This document shows positions 9,123 to 16,820 of a stretch of 34,133 nt of DNA, piece by piece (position 1 is the stretch's first letter; the number at the start of each line of letters is the position of its first letter). Under the pieces are notes generated by a model. That model searched no databases. It saw only the letters and a program-made list of their open reading frames with translations, and was not told the DNA's origin. The position numbers and the translations under genes were made by a program. The stretch covers positions 1-34,133 of the forward strand of contig CAZDLO010000035.1 of the NCBI GenBank assembly GCA_964506325.1. Direction: 5' to 3'. This DNA comes from CAINVV01 sp964506325 (GTDB taxonomy: Bacteria > Bacteroidota > Bacteroidia > Bacteroidales > Prolixibacteraceae).

Positions 9123-9665
9123 ATGAAAACACTATTTATCACTGCCTGTCTCGTTTTTACATTAACCGGACTCTCTGCACAGACAAAAGTATTGTACGAT
9201 TTCAAAGCCACGGCGCTGGATGGCCAGCCCTTCGATTTGTCGGCCTTAAAAGGGAAAAAGGTAATGGTTGTCAACACCGCTTCCAAATGCGGACTGACTC
9301 CCCAGTATGCAGGGCTGGAAAAGCTTTATGAACAGTACAAAGACAGGAACTTTGTAATCATCGGATTTCCTGCCAACAATTTCAATTCACAGGAACCAGG
9401 AACAAATGCCGAAATCAGGGAATTCTGTACAAAAAATTATGGTGTTTCATTTCCGATGATGTCCAAAATATCCGTGAAGGGTGATGACATCGATTCATTG
9501 TACAAATGGCTGACCAGCAAAGCCGAAAATAAGGTACTGGATGCTCCTGTGCAATGGAATTTCCAGAAATTCCTAATCAATGAGAAAGGTGAACTTGCAG
9601 ATGTTGTCATGCCAAGGGTACTCCCTGACGATGACAAAATTGTAAAATGGATTGAGGGCAGGTAA
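9123..9665 (+). CDS. Secreted glutathione-peroxidase-family (thioredoxin-type) peroxidase
   Basis: Reduces hydrogen peroxide or lipid hydroperoxides. The 180-residue product has an N-terminal signal peptide (to about residue 20, LSAQ), so it acts in the periplasm. Family motifs are NTASKCGLTPQY with peroxidatic Cys56, FPANNFNSQEPG with Gln90, and WNFQKFLI with Trp145 and Asn146. Cys102 in EFCTKNYGVSFP matches the resolving cysteine of thioredoxin-dependent members, so the likely electron donor is a periplasmic thioredoxin-like protein rather than glutathione. Cys56 is encoded by TGC, so this is not a selenoprotein. It stands alone on the plus strand and is followed by a strong bidirectional terminator shared with the convergent DUF1080 gene. 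Confidence 0.93.
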   Translation: MKTLFITACLVFTLTGLSAQTKVLYDFKATALDGQPFDLSALKGKKVMVVNTASKCGLTPQYAGLEKLYEQYKDRNFVIIGFPANNFNSQEPGTNAEIREFCTKNYGVSFPMMSKISVKGDDIDSLYKWLTSKAENKVLDAPVQWNFQKFLINEKGELADVVMPRVLPDDDKIVKWIEGR

Positions 9666-9722
9666 ATGGTTCCTAATTTGCGGTGATCTGGGTAAGTAAC
9701 CTGGTCAAAGCATGAATTACCA

Positions 9723-9764
9723 AAAAAAGAGGTTGACTCAAAATTTTGAGTCAACCTCTTTTTT
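9723..9764. terminator. Perfect 21-bp palindromic bidirectional terminator
   Basis: The two 21-base arms are exactly complementary with no unpaired loop base in the DNA (centre between 9743 and 9744). The core reads GAGGTTGACTC and its complement, with A and T runs on the outer ends. It lies between the convergent peroxidase and DUF1080 genes, so it can stop transcripts from both. Confidence 0.9.
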
Positions 9765-9798
9765 ATTTGGCCATCAGAAGTAAAATTTCAAAATTATC

Positions 9799-10515
9799 TT
9801 ACAACTCCCTTATTTTAAGATTTTTAAAATAGACTATACTGCCGTGGTCGGTTAACATCAGCAGCCCTTTCTCATGCAGTCCGAAGTTTGGAACATCCTT
9901 GAATTTACTTTTGGATACCTGAACTTTAAAATCTTCGCTTCCGCGTTCATACTCAGCTATTTTGGCCCCGTTTAACCAGTGTTCGACATGATTTCCCTTC
10001 GACAAGACCCTGCTGGTATTCCATTCTCCTACCGGTTTGTCGATTTTCTTTGAAGAAGGAGGATAGATTTCATATACTGCACCATTGGTGTGATAATCAA
10101 ACGGTTTCATCCTTCCATCTTTGGTCCAGGGATGGCCAGCGTCATCAAGCATTTGATATTCGATACCCAACGCATCTTTTGGCCCTTCTTTGACGAAATA
10201 TTTAACGCCACTGTTACCACCGGCATCCATCATCTTCCACTCCCATACGAGGTCGAAATTCCCGTATTCTGTTCTTGAAACAATACTGCCTCCACCTCCG
10301 GAAACCATACAGCCTTCCTGAACGGACCAGCCCTTGTCAGGAAAAGTCTCTTTATTCACACTTCTCCACTGTGAAGGATTCTGTCCGTCAAACAATAACT
10401 TCCAGCCCTCTTTCACCTCTTTTTTGGTGAGTGTGTTGATACCGGCCTGGCCTTTGCCCTGGCTGGCTGCACCGACGAAAATAGCCAGCATAAGAATCAG
10501 AGAAATTTTTTTCAT
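9799..10515 (-). CDS. Secreted DUF1080 protein (3-keto-disaccharide hydrolase-like)
   Basis: The 238-residue product starts at the ATG at 10515, which gives a clean signal peptide (MKKISLILMLAIFVGAASQG). An in-frame ATG at 10536 adds seven residues that do not fit. The mature domain shows the DUF1080/PF06439 jelly-roll pattern: GWKLLFDGQNPSQWRS, NSGVKYFV, LGIEYQMLDDAGHPW, GEWNTSRV, HWLNGAKIAEYERG and a C-terminal TDHGSIVYFKNLKIREL. Characterised relatives act on 3-keto-glycosides as lyases or hydratases after a C3 oxidation step, which is the basis for the family name. The actual substrate here is unknown. It lies 92 bp downstream of the large propeller protein gene on the same strand, and two TAnnTTTG boxes fall in that gap, so it may have its own promoter. 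Confidence 0.88.
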   Translation of the reverse strand: MKKISLILMLAIFVGAASQGKGQAGINTLTKKEVKEGWKLLFDGQNPSQWRSVNKETFPDKGWSVQEGCMVSGGGGSIVSRTEYGNFDLVWEWKMMDAGGNSGVKYFVKEGPKDALGIEYQMLDDAGHPWTKDGRMKPFDYHTNGAVYEIYPPSSKKIDKPVGEWNTSRVLSKGNHVEHWLNGAKIAEYERGSEDFKVQVSKSKFKDVPNFGLHEKGLLMLTDHGSIVYFKNLKIREL

Positions 10516-10565
10516 AACGATGTATTTGTTAATCATTTAATTAAATAACAACCAAAATCCATAAT

Positions 10566-10573
10566 CAAAGTTA
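10566..10573 (-). promoter_or_regulatory. Candidate -7 promoter box for the DUF1080 gene
   Basis: TAACTTTG on the minus strand matches TAnnTTTG exactly and lies about 50 bases before the chosen start at 10515. No TTG is seen at the expected upstream spacing. Confidence 0.35.
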
Positions 10574-10584
10574 ACCAAACTCAC

Positions 10585-10592
10585 CAAAAGTA
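10585..10592 (-). promoter_or_regulatory. Second candidate -7 box for the DUF1080 gene
   Basis: TACTTTTG on the minus strand also matches TAnnTTTG, in the same 92-bp gap. Two boxes in so short a gap strengthen the case that the DUF1080 gene is not only read through from the gene before it. Confidence 0.3.
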
Positions 10593-10607
10593 GGATGAAC
10601 TTCTTCC

Positions 10608-12839
10608 CTATTTTTTCTGAACAGGGGCACTTATGACTCCAAGGTATCTTCCCATCCAGTAAGGCAACAACCAGATATCCCCGGCACTGCTTTCAGAATT
10701 GCCGTTACCGTGGGTCCGGTCAAGGTGAAACATGTTCCCGTTGTGCCTGCTGACCGGTGTTTCATCAGGCGGCAATACTTCCTTGACGGACTGCCTCCTG
10801 AAATTTGGTTCCAGTTTGTCAATATCCTGCCTGTTGCTGTTGATAATAACCCATTCTATCAAATCGATGGGATATTCTCTCAACCACCATGCAGCCTCGT
10901 TCAAATCAAAATTTGCTGTGCCTGTCATGGCGGTAAAGATATTCCAGGCACCCTCCTTCTCCGGCCTTTCAATTTGCCAGTGGTCGATAATGGATTCCTT
11001 GAATTTCGTTTTTAAGGTATCGTTGAATGCATAACGGTACAACCCCCAGTAGCCCACAAAATACATTTCGTCGTCCGAATGGTTCCAGTCGCCCGAAAGC
11101 ATTTTGCTGTATTCATCAGCATTGGAATCGGCTTTTCCAATATTTTCCATCTTTTGCATCAGATTGGTGAAGTAACCGTGCCTTGTCATCAACTCAAACG
11201 CCTTCTGCTTGTATATCTCTTTCCTGGTGAAATGATAGGCAGTCTGAAACATGGCAACTATGTTGGAAGAATTCAGTTTACGGTCTCCTACATTCGTCGG
11301 AAAAGAATTGACATAGGCAGGATTCCATTTTCCCCACAGGGTAGGTTTTCCGTCCCAGTCGATCAGGTAGAGGTCGTTGTCGACGATGTGCTGCATAAGT
11401 ATGTCAATCAGGTGTATCGAACGATTTTTCAGGTCAGTATCACTGACAAGTTCGGCCATAGCTCCCAGCACAAATATATGCCCGATGGCTTCATCACTGC
11501 TCGTGGTTGTTTTCCAGTCCCATTCGGGGTCGGCAGTATTTCTCCACCTCTCGCTGTCGCTCAGCATTTTCATCCATCCGCTCCGTTCAAAAGACCTGGA
11601 AGGGAATCCTACCAAACCGTTGATGGTATAAAGGCGCTCCATTGCATCCAGGGACTCCCTGCAGTTTTGAAGGGCATCCTCCGACTTTGTGACCGCATAC
11701 CTGAATACTTCTCCGGCGAGGTACATGGAGGTCCAGAGACCGTCATTGTCCGAATCACTCAGTCTTCCACTGGCAATGTTGCCTTTCTCCATACTGTCGA
11801 AGGAGGAGTTAAAACCATTGCGGATATGGCGCAAACGAACTTGTTTCTCATAATATTCTGCCTTGTCTGCGAGGGTCCAGTTTTTGTAAACCAGTTCGGT
11901 CATACCCTTGTCCGTCAGAATGAGGACGGAATTATTCTCTCCCCTGGCAAAATCAATGACCTTGTTGGAAGGCAACCATCTTTCACCGTTGTAGAAATTG
12001 TACTTTCCATCCTGTCTAAGTTGGAAGGCGCCTTCAGTGGATCCAAACCAGACCTGGCCGTTAACCTCTTCAACTGTTGTAATTTGCGGGCAGGGAACTC
12101 TGCGGATGATGGCACCTGTCTGTTTTAAGGATCCAGCATCGAACCTGATATATCCGTTACCTGTGCCAATAAAAACTGTTTTCTTGTCGAGGCTCAGATC
12201 AAAACTGGTCATATTTTCTGAACTGAATACCGGTTTCAACTCTCTTTTTGCCACATCAAGCAGGCATAGCTGAGACTTGCCCAACAACCAGAAACTGTTT
12301 CTGGCAGGATCATACCTGGCCGAAAGTATTTCATTCCCGGGAAAAATACCGGTCCACTCCACCTTGGATTCATTGACCAGCCTGATTTCCTTTCCGTTCG
12401 CAACCAGAAAGGCGAAATCTTTGCCGGCTGAAAATATCCTGGCATCCGGCAAACTGTGTTTGGAAAACAGTTTCCCGGCCCAGGCATTGCTCAAAACCGC
12501 CTTATCATCCAGGAAGACAAACTGATCTTTGTACATAAGCATACCGGCCAGCTTTTTCCCGCTCATCGGACGATAGGACCTGTCCTTTTCAAGGGTCCCC
12601 GGGTACAAAAACTGTCCGTCATAAGGTTTGAACAATCCTGCAGATGTCAGAATCTTGATGTCTCCGTTTCTGTCACACCCAACCTGCAGAAGCTTCAAGG
12701 AATCTGATTTGGAATAATACCTGATACTGTATTCCTGTATGTATGGAACATCCTGATATACAGGCTGTTTCTCAACAGGGGTAAAGGAGCACAACAGAAG
12801 TACTCCAACCGAAGCCAGCAAATAAATAAATTTTCTCAT
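10608..12839 (-). CDS. Secreted propeller plus alpha/alpha-barrel protein of unknown function (copy 1)
   Basis: I do not recognise a named family. The 743-residue product (start at the ATG at 12839, giving a signal peptide MRKFIYLLASVGVLLLC) has two parts. Residues about 40-325 look like a beta-propeller related to the Reg_prop repeats of hybrid two-component sensors: QVWFGSTEGAFQL, then NFYNGERWLPSNKVIDF. Residues about 335-740 are helical and aromatic-rich, resembling a six-hairpin glycosidase barrel, with SDNDGLWTSMYL, GFPSRSFER, DPEWDWKTTTSSDE, DGKPTLWGKWNP, GDRKLNSS, GDWNHSDDEM and LLPYWMGRY. The clustered Asp, Glu and Trp residues suggest carbohydrate binding or cleavage. A paralogue lies at 29943-32105. 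The gene is followed by DUF1080, and a secreted MBL-fold gene is divergent from it. It could be a glycan lyase, a hydrolase or a non-catalytic binder. Confidence 0.8.
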   Translation of the reverse strand: MRKFIYLLASVGVLLLCSFTPVEKQPVYQDVPYIQEYSIRYYSKSDSLKLLQVGCDRNGDIKILTSAGLFKPYDGQFLYPGTLEKDRSYRPMSGKKLAGMLMYKDQFVFLDDKAVLSNAWAGKLFSKHSLPDARIFSAGKDFAFLVANGKEIRLVNESKVEWTGIFPGNEILSARYDPARNSFWLLGKSQLCLLDVAKRELKPVFSSENMTSFDLSLDKKTVFIGTGNGYIRFDAGSLKQTGAIIRRVPCPQITTVEEVNGQVWFGSTEGAFQLRQDGKYNFYNGERWLPSNKVIDFARGENNSVLILTDKGMTELVYKNWTLADKAEYYEKQVRLRHIRNGFNSSFDSMEKGNIASGRLSDSDNDGLWTSMYLAGEVFRYAVTKSEDALQNCRESLDAMERLYTINGLVGFPSRSFERSGWMKMLSDSERWRNTADPEWDWKTTTSSDEAIGHIFVLGAMAELVSDTDLKNRSIHLIDILMQHIVDNDLYLIDWDGKPTLWGKWNPAYVNSFPTNVGDRKLNSSNIVAMFQTAYHFTRKEIYKQKAFELMTRHGYFTNLMQKMENIGKADSNADEYSKMLSGDWNHSDDEMYFVGYWGLYRYAFNDTLKTKFKESIIDHWQIERPEKEGAWNIFTAMTGTANFDLNEAAWWLREYPIDLIEWVIINSNRQDIDKLEPNFRRQSVKEVLPPDETPVSRHNGNMFHLDRTHGNGNSESSAGDIWLLPYWMGRYLGVISAPVQKK

Positions 12840-13002
12840 TTTGAAGTAGTAGTTAATAAAACGATTCAAAGGCTAAAACTACTCATTTTTTTGAAAAATA
12901 ATTTTAACCAATGGTCCGACTTAACTAACTTAACAATAAATTCGTATACTCAACAAACAGCCATCCGGATTTAGTTACAGATAACTTTACAATACCTTGA
13001 TT

Positions 13003-13743
13003 ATGAAAACTTTAATTGCTGCAATCACACTGTTTGGAATGGCATTTACGGCCCATTCCCAAAATAACAATACTGGGAAAGTATTTGAAACTGACAGTTT
13101 TGAGACCAAAAGCGGAAAACTTGTCATCACCTTCATAGGTCACGGAACTCTTATGCTGGAAGCCGGAAGTACAGTGATTCATGTTGATCCGGTTTCGGGG
13201 CAGGCAGATTATTCAACACTTCCAAAAGGGGATCTCATCCTGGTGACGCATGAGCACGGGGATCACCTGGATAAAAAAGCGCTGGCATTGGCAGGCAAAC
13301 CTGGAACCAGAATCGTTGCAAGCAGGGCATGCCAGGGAAAAATCGAATCAGTTGAAATACTTTCCAACGGGGAGGAAATGACCTACAGGGACATACTTGT
13401 AAAAGCCGTTCCTGCCTACAATATTGTGAACAAACGGGATGGGAACCCTTATCATCCGGCAGGAAACGGAAACGGCTATGTGGTAACTTTTGGAAACAAA
13501 AGGCTGTATATTGCCGGAGATACTGAAAATATTCCTGAGATGGCCGGACTTAAAAATATTGACATTGCATTCCTGCCTATGAATCTGCCATATACCATGA
13601 CTCCGGAGATGGTGGCTGAAGGTGCCCGCAGCTTTATGCCTGCTATTTTGTATCCGTACCACATGGGAAATACCGATCCGGCCTTGCTGGCCGATCTTCT
13701 GAAGGACAGCAAGATTGAGGTCAGGATAAGAAAAATGAAATAG
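13003..13743 (+). CDS. Secreted metallo-beta-lactamase-fold hydrolase (UPF0173-like)
   Basis: The 246-residue product starts at the ATG at 13003; the upstream TTG at 12997 is not needed. A signal peptide (MKTLIAAITLFGMAFTAHSQ) points to periplasmic location. The domain shows FIGHGTLMLEAGSTVIHVDP, then the metal-binding THEHGDHLD motif, later GNGYVVTFGNKRLYIAGDTE with the conserved Asp, and ILYPYHMGNTDP with a late His. This arrangement fits the L-ascorbate-6-phosphate-lactonase/UPF0173 branch of metal-dependent hydrolases more than true beta-lactamases. The substrate is unknown. It is divergent from the large propeller protein and separated from the next, convergent gene by a strong terminator. 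Confidence 0.88.
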   Translation: MKTLIAAITLFGMAFTAHSQNNNTGKVFETDSFETKSGKLVITFIGHGTLMLEAGSTVIHVDPVSGQADYSTLPKGDLILVTHEHGDHLDKKALALAGKPGTRIVASRACQGKIESVEILSNGEEMTYRDILVKAVPAYNIVNKRDGNPYHPAGNGNGYVVTFGNKRLYIAGDTENIPEMAGLKNIDIAFLPMNLPYTMTPEMVAEGARSFMPAILYPYHMGNTDPALLADLLKDSKIEVRIRKMK

Positions 13744-13776
13744 GGAGATCCATTTACTTGAAATTGAATATTTTAC

Positions 13777-13820
13777 CCAACAAAAAAGGTGCAGCATTAA
13801 ATGTTGCACCTTTTTGTTGG
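13777..13820. terminator. Bidirectional terminator between the MBL-fold and NagB-like genes
   Basis: Long inverted repeat with outer arms CCAACAAAAA and TTTTTGTTGG and inner arms GGTGCA(g)CAT and ATG(t)TGCACC around a 3-base AT loop. One internal mismatch is present. It sits between two convergent genes and has A and T runs suited to termination in both directions. Confidence 0.85.
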
Positions 13821-13837
13821 TCTTCAGTAATTTATTT

Positions 13838-14770
13838 TCAGTGCATTTCTGTCTCGCAGACACCGATCCCACCCCTGAAATAGTTGAACTGGACATTGGG
13901 ATGCCCGGCCAGTAATGACATTGGTACAGCACTGTCCATGATTTTCTTACTTATCATGAAAGCTGTCAGTCGCTGGCCAAATGCATTGTCATGTGCCCCG
14001 GCCTGCCAGATTGAAACCTTATCTGCCTTCCAGGTCTGTACAGGTCCGACTGTCAGCGCCTGCCTTGGAATCCCTGTCACGACGCCGCCAGCGCTGGTTC
14101 GTGCATTTTGCATACAGGTAACAGGATGCAGATCTACAATCCTGGTTGTCAGTTTTCTGAACTCTTCCGGTGTGGGGGGCAGATCTTTGTAGGCTCCTTC
14201 ACGTTTAACGGGATCGTTGAAGGCCCAGTGCTTGGTATCCCCCTGCCCACCCTGCATAACGGCACACCTGGCACCACTCTCCCAGCTGTTGATGTAACCG
14301 GAGGTATCCGCTTTGGGAAAATGCATGTTGGCATCCGGCATCTTCAATTCCTGCCTGATACGGTCAAAGCAAAGCTCCCTGTCGGCTTTTTCAAAGGAAA
14401 GCGGATGGGAGGCTGACATTTCCTTACCATCAACTACCCACTCGTCCATTCCCCAAAAATGAGCATTGGCAAGGTTAATGTTCAATTCGTTGACAATCCT
14501 GGCCACCAGAGGAAGCTGTTCGGTAGGACCAATCGGACCACAAATCCCAACCGGCTGATCAGCAGTGGCCTGCTTCCATGAGGTAATATACTCCAATGCT
14601 TCAGCCAGGTAAAAATCTTCGAGCGTATCGTAGAAAACAACTTTAAATCCGTCCCTCGACAGCTGCTGCAAATCACCGGCAGAGAGTTTCGCAACATCAC
14701 TCAGCAATTCGTCGTCCAGCGTTGTAAAATCCCACCATTCCGGTGCCAGCATACTTAATTTTCTCGCCAT
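13838..14770 (-). CDS. Divergent NagB-like (glucosamine-6-phosphate deaminase fold) protein
   Basis: A 310-residue cytoplasmic protein of the NagB/sugar-phosphate isomerase fold. NagB converts glucosamine 6-phosphate to fructose 6-phosphate and ammonia. Here FWGMDEWV (Asp109) matches the NMDEY motif, and GGQGDTKHWAFNDP matches GGIGVDGHIAFNEP. His181 is kept, but the catalytic Asp position is Thr179, the Glu position is Asp186, and the Lys of the usual GSQKA motif is replaced (GAHDNA). IPRQALTVG matches VPKYALTVG. These changes argue for a different substrate, perhaps not phosphorylated, or a different reaction. It is last in an operon with a PIG-L deacetylase (34-bp gap) and a Gfo/Idh/MocA oxidoreductase. 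NagB and PIG-L domains are fused in some Bacteroidota, supporting a joint role in amino-sugar breakdown. Confidence 0.8.
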   Translation of the reverse strand: MARKLSMLAPEWWDFTTLDDELLSDVAKLSAGDLQQLSRDGFKVVFYDTLEDFYLAEALEYITSWKQATADQPVGICGPIGPTEQLPLVARIVNELNINLANAHFWGMDEWVVDGKEMSASHPLSFEKADRELCFDRIRQELKMPDANMHFPKADTSGYINSWESGARCAVMQGGQGDTKHWAFNDPVKREGAYKDLPPTPEEFRKLTTRIVDLHPVTCMQNARTSAGGVVTGIPRQALTVGPVQTWKADKVSIWQAGAHDNAFGQRLTAFMISKKIMDSAVPMSLLAGHPNVQFNYFRGGIGVCETEMH

Positions 14771-14804
14771 TGTTAATAGTTTATTGGTATTTTATTCCTG
14801 ATGA

Positions 14805-15563
14805 TTAGTCTTTGTTCATAACTACGAAGTTACCCAGCACCTCCTGCATCAAATTATTTTTCGGGAACCCATGACCCAGGTGCTGTCTGAAGCCCTCAGC
14901 GTACCGAACGCCAATCTCCTCCCCTCTCCGGGCGGAAAATCTTTTCATGGCATCGATATACTCATCCATTTTATGGTGCTTTTTAAGCCAGTTGCGCTGA
15001 CTTTCATGACAGGCGAGCATTTGTTCCTTTACATCCATTTCGCCGGAAATATCAACATAAAATGCCGGTTTTACAGCTTTCCCGAATATATCACTTCCTT
15101 CCATCGGATCACAGTAAAAGAGTGCCGGAACATTCTCAAGGCAGGCTTCAGAAATATCCATGTTTTTTATACCGGAAGAGAAGCAGGCTGTCTGAACAAT
15201 TTGGCTCGTTATTTCATGATCACCCATATAATCGGCCGGACTGGCAGTAATAACCACATCCGGTCTGACTGTCCTGATCAGGGCAGTTGCTTTGTTGATG
15301 GTTTCCCGGTCATACATGAAATAAATATCCTCACATTCGAGGCAATGATAGGTTCCTGCAATCAGTGCCGCACTCTTGAGGGCCTCCTCTCTCCTGACCA
15401 GGCTTAACTCTTCCCGGGAAAATTCAGCGGATCCCTTGTCGCCGGGGGTCATGGTAGCAATATGTATGTTCCAGCCGGCTTTTTGGAAGAGTGTGAGGGT
15501 ACCTGCCACCATTATTTCCGCATCGTCAGGGTGAGCGAAGATGCCCAAAACAGTTTTTTTCAT
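14805..15563 (-). CDS. PIG-L/LmbE-family deacetylase
   Basis: A zinc-dependent N-deacetylase of the PIG-L family, whose members remove acetyl groups from GlcNAc-type sugars. The 252-residue product starts at the ATG at 15563; upstream in-frame codons add a poor N terminus that overlaps the next gene. The metal motif AHPDDAE lies at residues 10-16 and a second metal/catalytic part is DYMGDHEITSQIV. No signal peptide is present, so it acts in the cytoplasm. It is 19 bp from the upstream Gfo/Idh/MocA gene and 34 bp from the downstream NagB-like gene, which suggests one transcript and a shared amino-sugar pathway. Mycothiol/bacillithiol-type deacetylases belong to the same family but the neighbours do not support that role. 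Confidence 0.9.
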   Translation of the reverse strand: MKKTVLGIFAHPDDAEIMVAGTLTLFQKAGWNIHIATMTPGDKGSAEFSREELSLVRREEALKSAALIAGTYHCLECEDIYFMYDRETINKATALIRTVRPDVVITASPADYMGDHEITSQIVQTACFSSGIKNMDISEACLENVPALFYCDPMEGSDIFGKAVKPAFYVDISGEMDVKEQMLACHESQRNWLKKHHKMDEYIDAMKRFSARRGEEIGVRYAEGFRQHLGHGFPKNNLMQEVLGNFVVMNKD

Positions 15564-15582
15564 AGGATGAAATATTTTCAGA

Positions 15583-16605
15583 TTATTGCTGCCCTGCACT
15601 TTTATTGGCAGAATCATCTGCTGCAAACATCACTTTATGGGTATACATTGCTTCTGTGAGATTGGTAAGGGGCATATCCTTTCCTTCATCCAGCGCCTTG
15701 AAATATGCCTCAAACTGGTTCAGGTAGGGGTGATCAGACACATCGCCTGAATCGAGCATTTTCATGGAAAGTTCACTCCATTTGCTCTTGTTCAGACCGC
15801 CAAGCCGGGTCGAATGAAACTTGTTGTCGAGCAGGCTTCCCTCACTTCCAACAAGATGAATATGAAAGTAATAAGGTTGCAGGCAGTCAATTACAGAGGC
15901 AACTTTCCCAACACTTCCATTCCCGAATTTGAGAATACTTACCGAGGTGGTAGGATATTCATATTTGGCAAAATCCTCATTGGATGAGGAGGCAGAAAAG
16001 CTGTGGACTGATTCAACCTCATTTCCCATACAAAGCAGGAGTGCATCCAGTGCATGACATCCTGCAGAAAGCAGGCTGCTTCCTGCCGCTGATTGGATGG
16101 TATTCCAGCGGAACTGACCATACCAGGGACCAATTCCATGGTAATAATCCACTTCTCCATAGTGAATTTTTCCAAGCAGCCCCTGGTCGATAACAGATTT
16201 AATGGTCAGAAGCTGGCTCGAAAACCGGCATTCAAAACAGACACAAACCTTTACTCCTGCTTTGTCCACTGCCTCCCTGACCGACAGGCAATCATCCCAG
16301 TTTAATGCCAGGGGCTTCTCAATGATCAGGTGTTTGCCTGCTTCTGCTGCCATGATGGCCTGCCTGGCATGCTGTTCCGGATAGCTGCAAATGGAAATGA
16401 TGTGAATTTCAGGATTTGCAAGCATTTCTGCCAGGTCGTGGTAGCAGGTGATCTGGCAGCCGTGACTTGCACTTATTTCAGCAGAACTGAGATTCCTGGA
16501 AGAATAAAGTGCTGTAACCTGGGCATAGGAACTCTTGTTGATGGCCTCAATATGGGCGCCCGCAACCCAGCTGTATCCGATAATGCCAACGTTGTATTTC
16601 TTCAT
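15583..16605 (-). CDS. Gfo/Idh/MocA-family oxidoreductase
   Basis: A cytoplasmic NAD(P)-dependent sugar or inositol dehydrogenase of 340 residues. The N-terminal Rossmann fold shows VGIIGYSWVAGAHIEAI, with SICSYPEQHARQAIMAAEAGKH and the EKPLALN motif that carries the conserved Lys. The C-terminal alpha/beta domain has GEVDYYHG and AGCHALDALLLCMG, with a His-Asp pair typical of the active site. It is the first gene of an operon with PIG-L and NagB-like genes. Members of this family oxidise many sugars, including at C3, so the substrate cannot be named. No signal peptide is present, unlike many secreted Bacteroidota relatives. Confidence 0.93.
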   Translation of the reverse strand: MKKYNVGIIGYSWVAGAHIEAINKSSYAQVTALYSSRNLSSAEISASHGCQITCYHDLAEMLANPEIHIISICSYPEQHARQAIMAAEAGKHLIIEKPLALNWDDCLSVREAVDKAGVKVCVCFECRFSSQLLTIKSVIDQGLLGKIHYGEVDYYHGIGPWYGQFRWNTIQSAAGSSLLSAGCHALDALLLCMGNEVESVHSFSASSSNEDFAKYEYPTTSVSILKFGNGSVGKVASVIDCLQPYYFHIHLVGSEGSLLDNKFHSTRLGGLNKSKWSELSMKMLDSGDVSDHPYLNQFEAYFKALDEGKDMPLTNLTEAMYTHKVMFAADDSANKSAGQQ

Positions 16606-16785
16606 TTGTAAGTTATTTTGTAGTTAAAAGCCGAATCATCCGACCGAAAGTACACAAAAAACTCAAAATATGCAGAACAACAGAAAGGTTGGATCCATCA
16701 ATTTTCATCTGCAAACCATAAACAGGGGAAAACCTCTGGCAAAAATCAAACAGGATAACTATCTTTAAAACGGCTGTAAACTATT

Positions 16786-16799
16786 ATACCACATGGTAT
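16786..16799. promoter_or_regulatory. Palindrome upstream of the GH127 gene (possible operator)
   Basis: ATACCA and TGGTAT form a perfect 6-bp inverted repeat with a 2-base spacer, 22 bases before the GH127 start. Its symmetry and position suit a repressor or activator site. No regulator can be assigned. Confidence 0.35.
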
Positions 16800-16820
16800 C
16801 AAACGCTTAAAAACATTTCC

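Noticed and set aside
9288..9290. Possible selenocysteine in the glutathione-peroxidase-like protein
   Set aside because: The active-site codon is TGC (Cys), not TGA, and the frame is uninterrupted.
11079..12128. 349-residue open frame on the plus strand
   Set aside because: It is antisense to the large propeller protein, whose motifs are shared with a paralogue. The plus-strand translation has no recognisable domain or signal peptide.
12763..12790. Lipobox in the first large propeller protein (LLLC before SFTP)
   Set aside because: The residue before the Cys is Leu, not Gly, Ala or Ser, so it does not fit a lipobox. An ordinary signal peptide is more likely.
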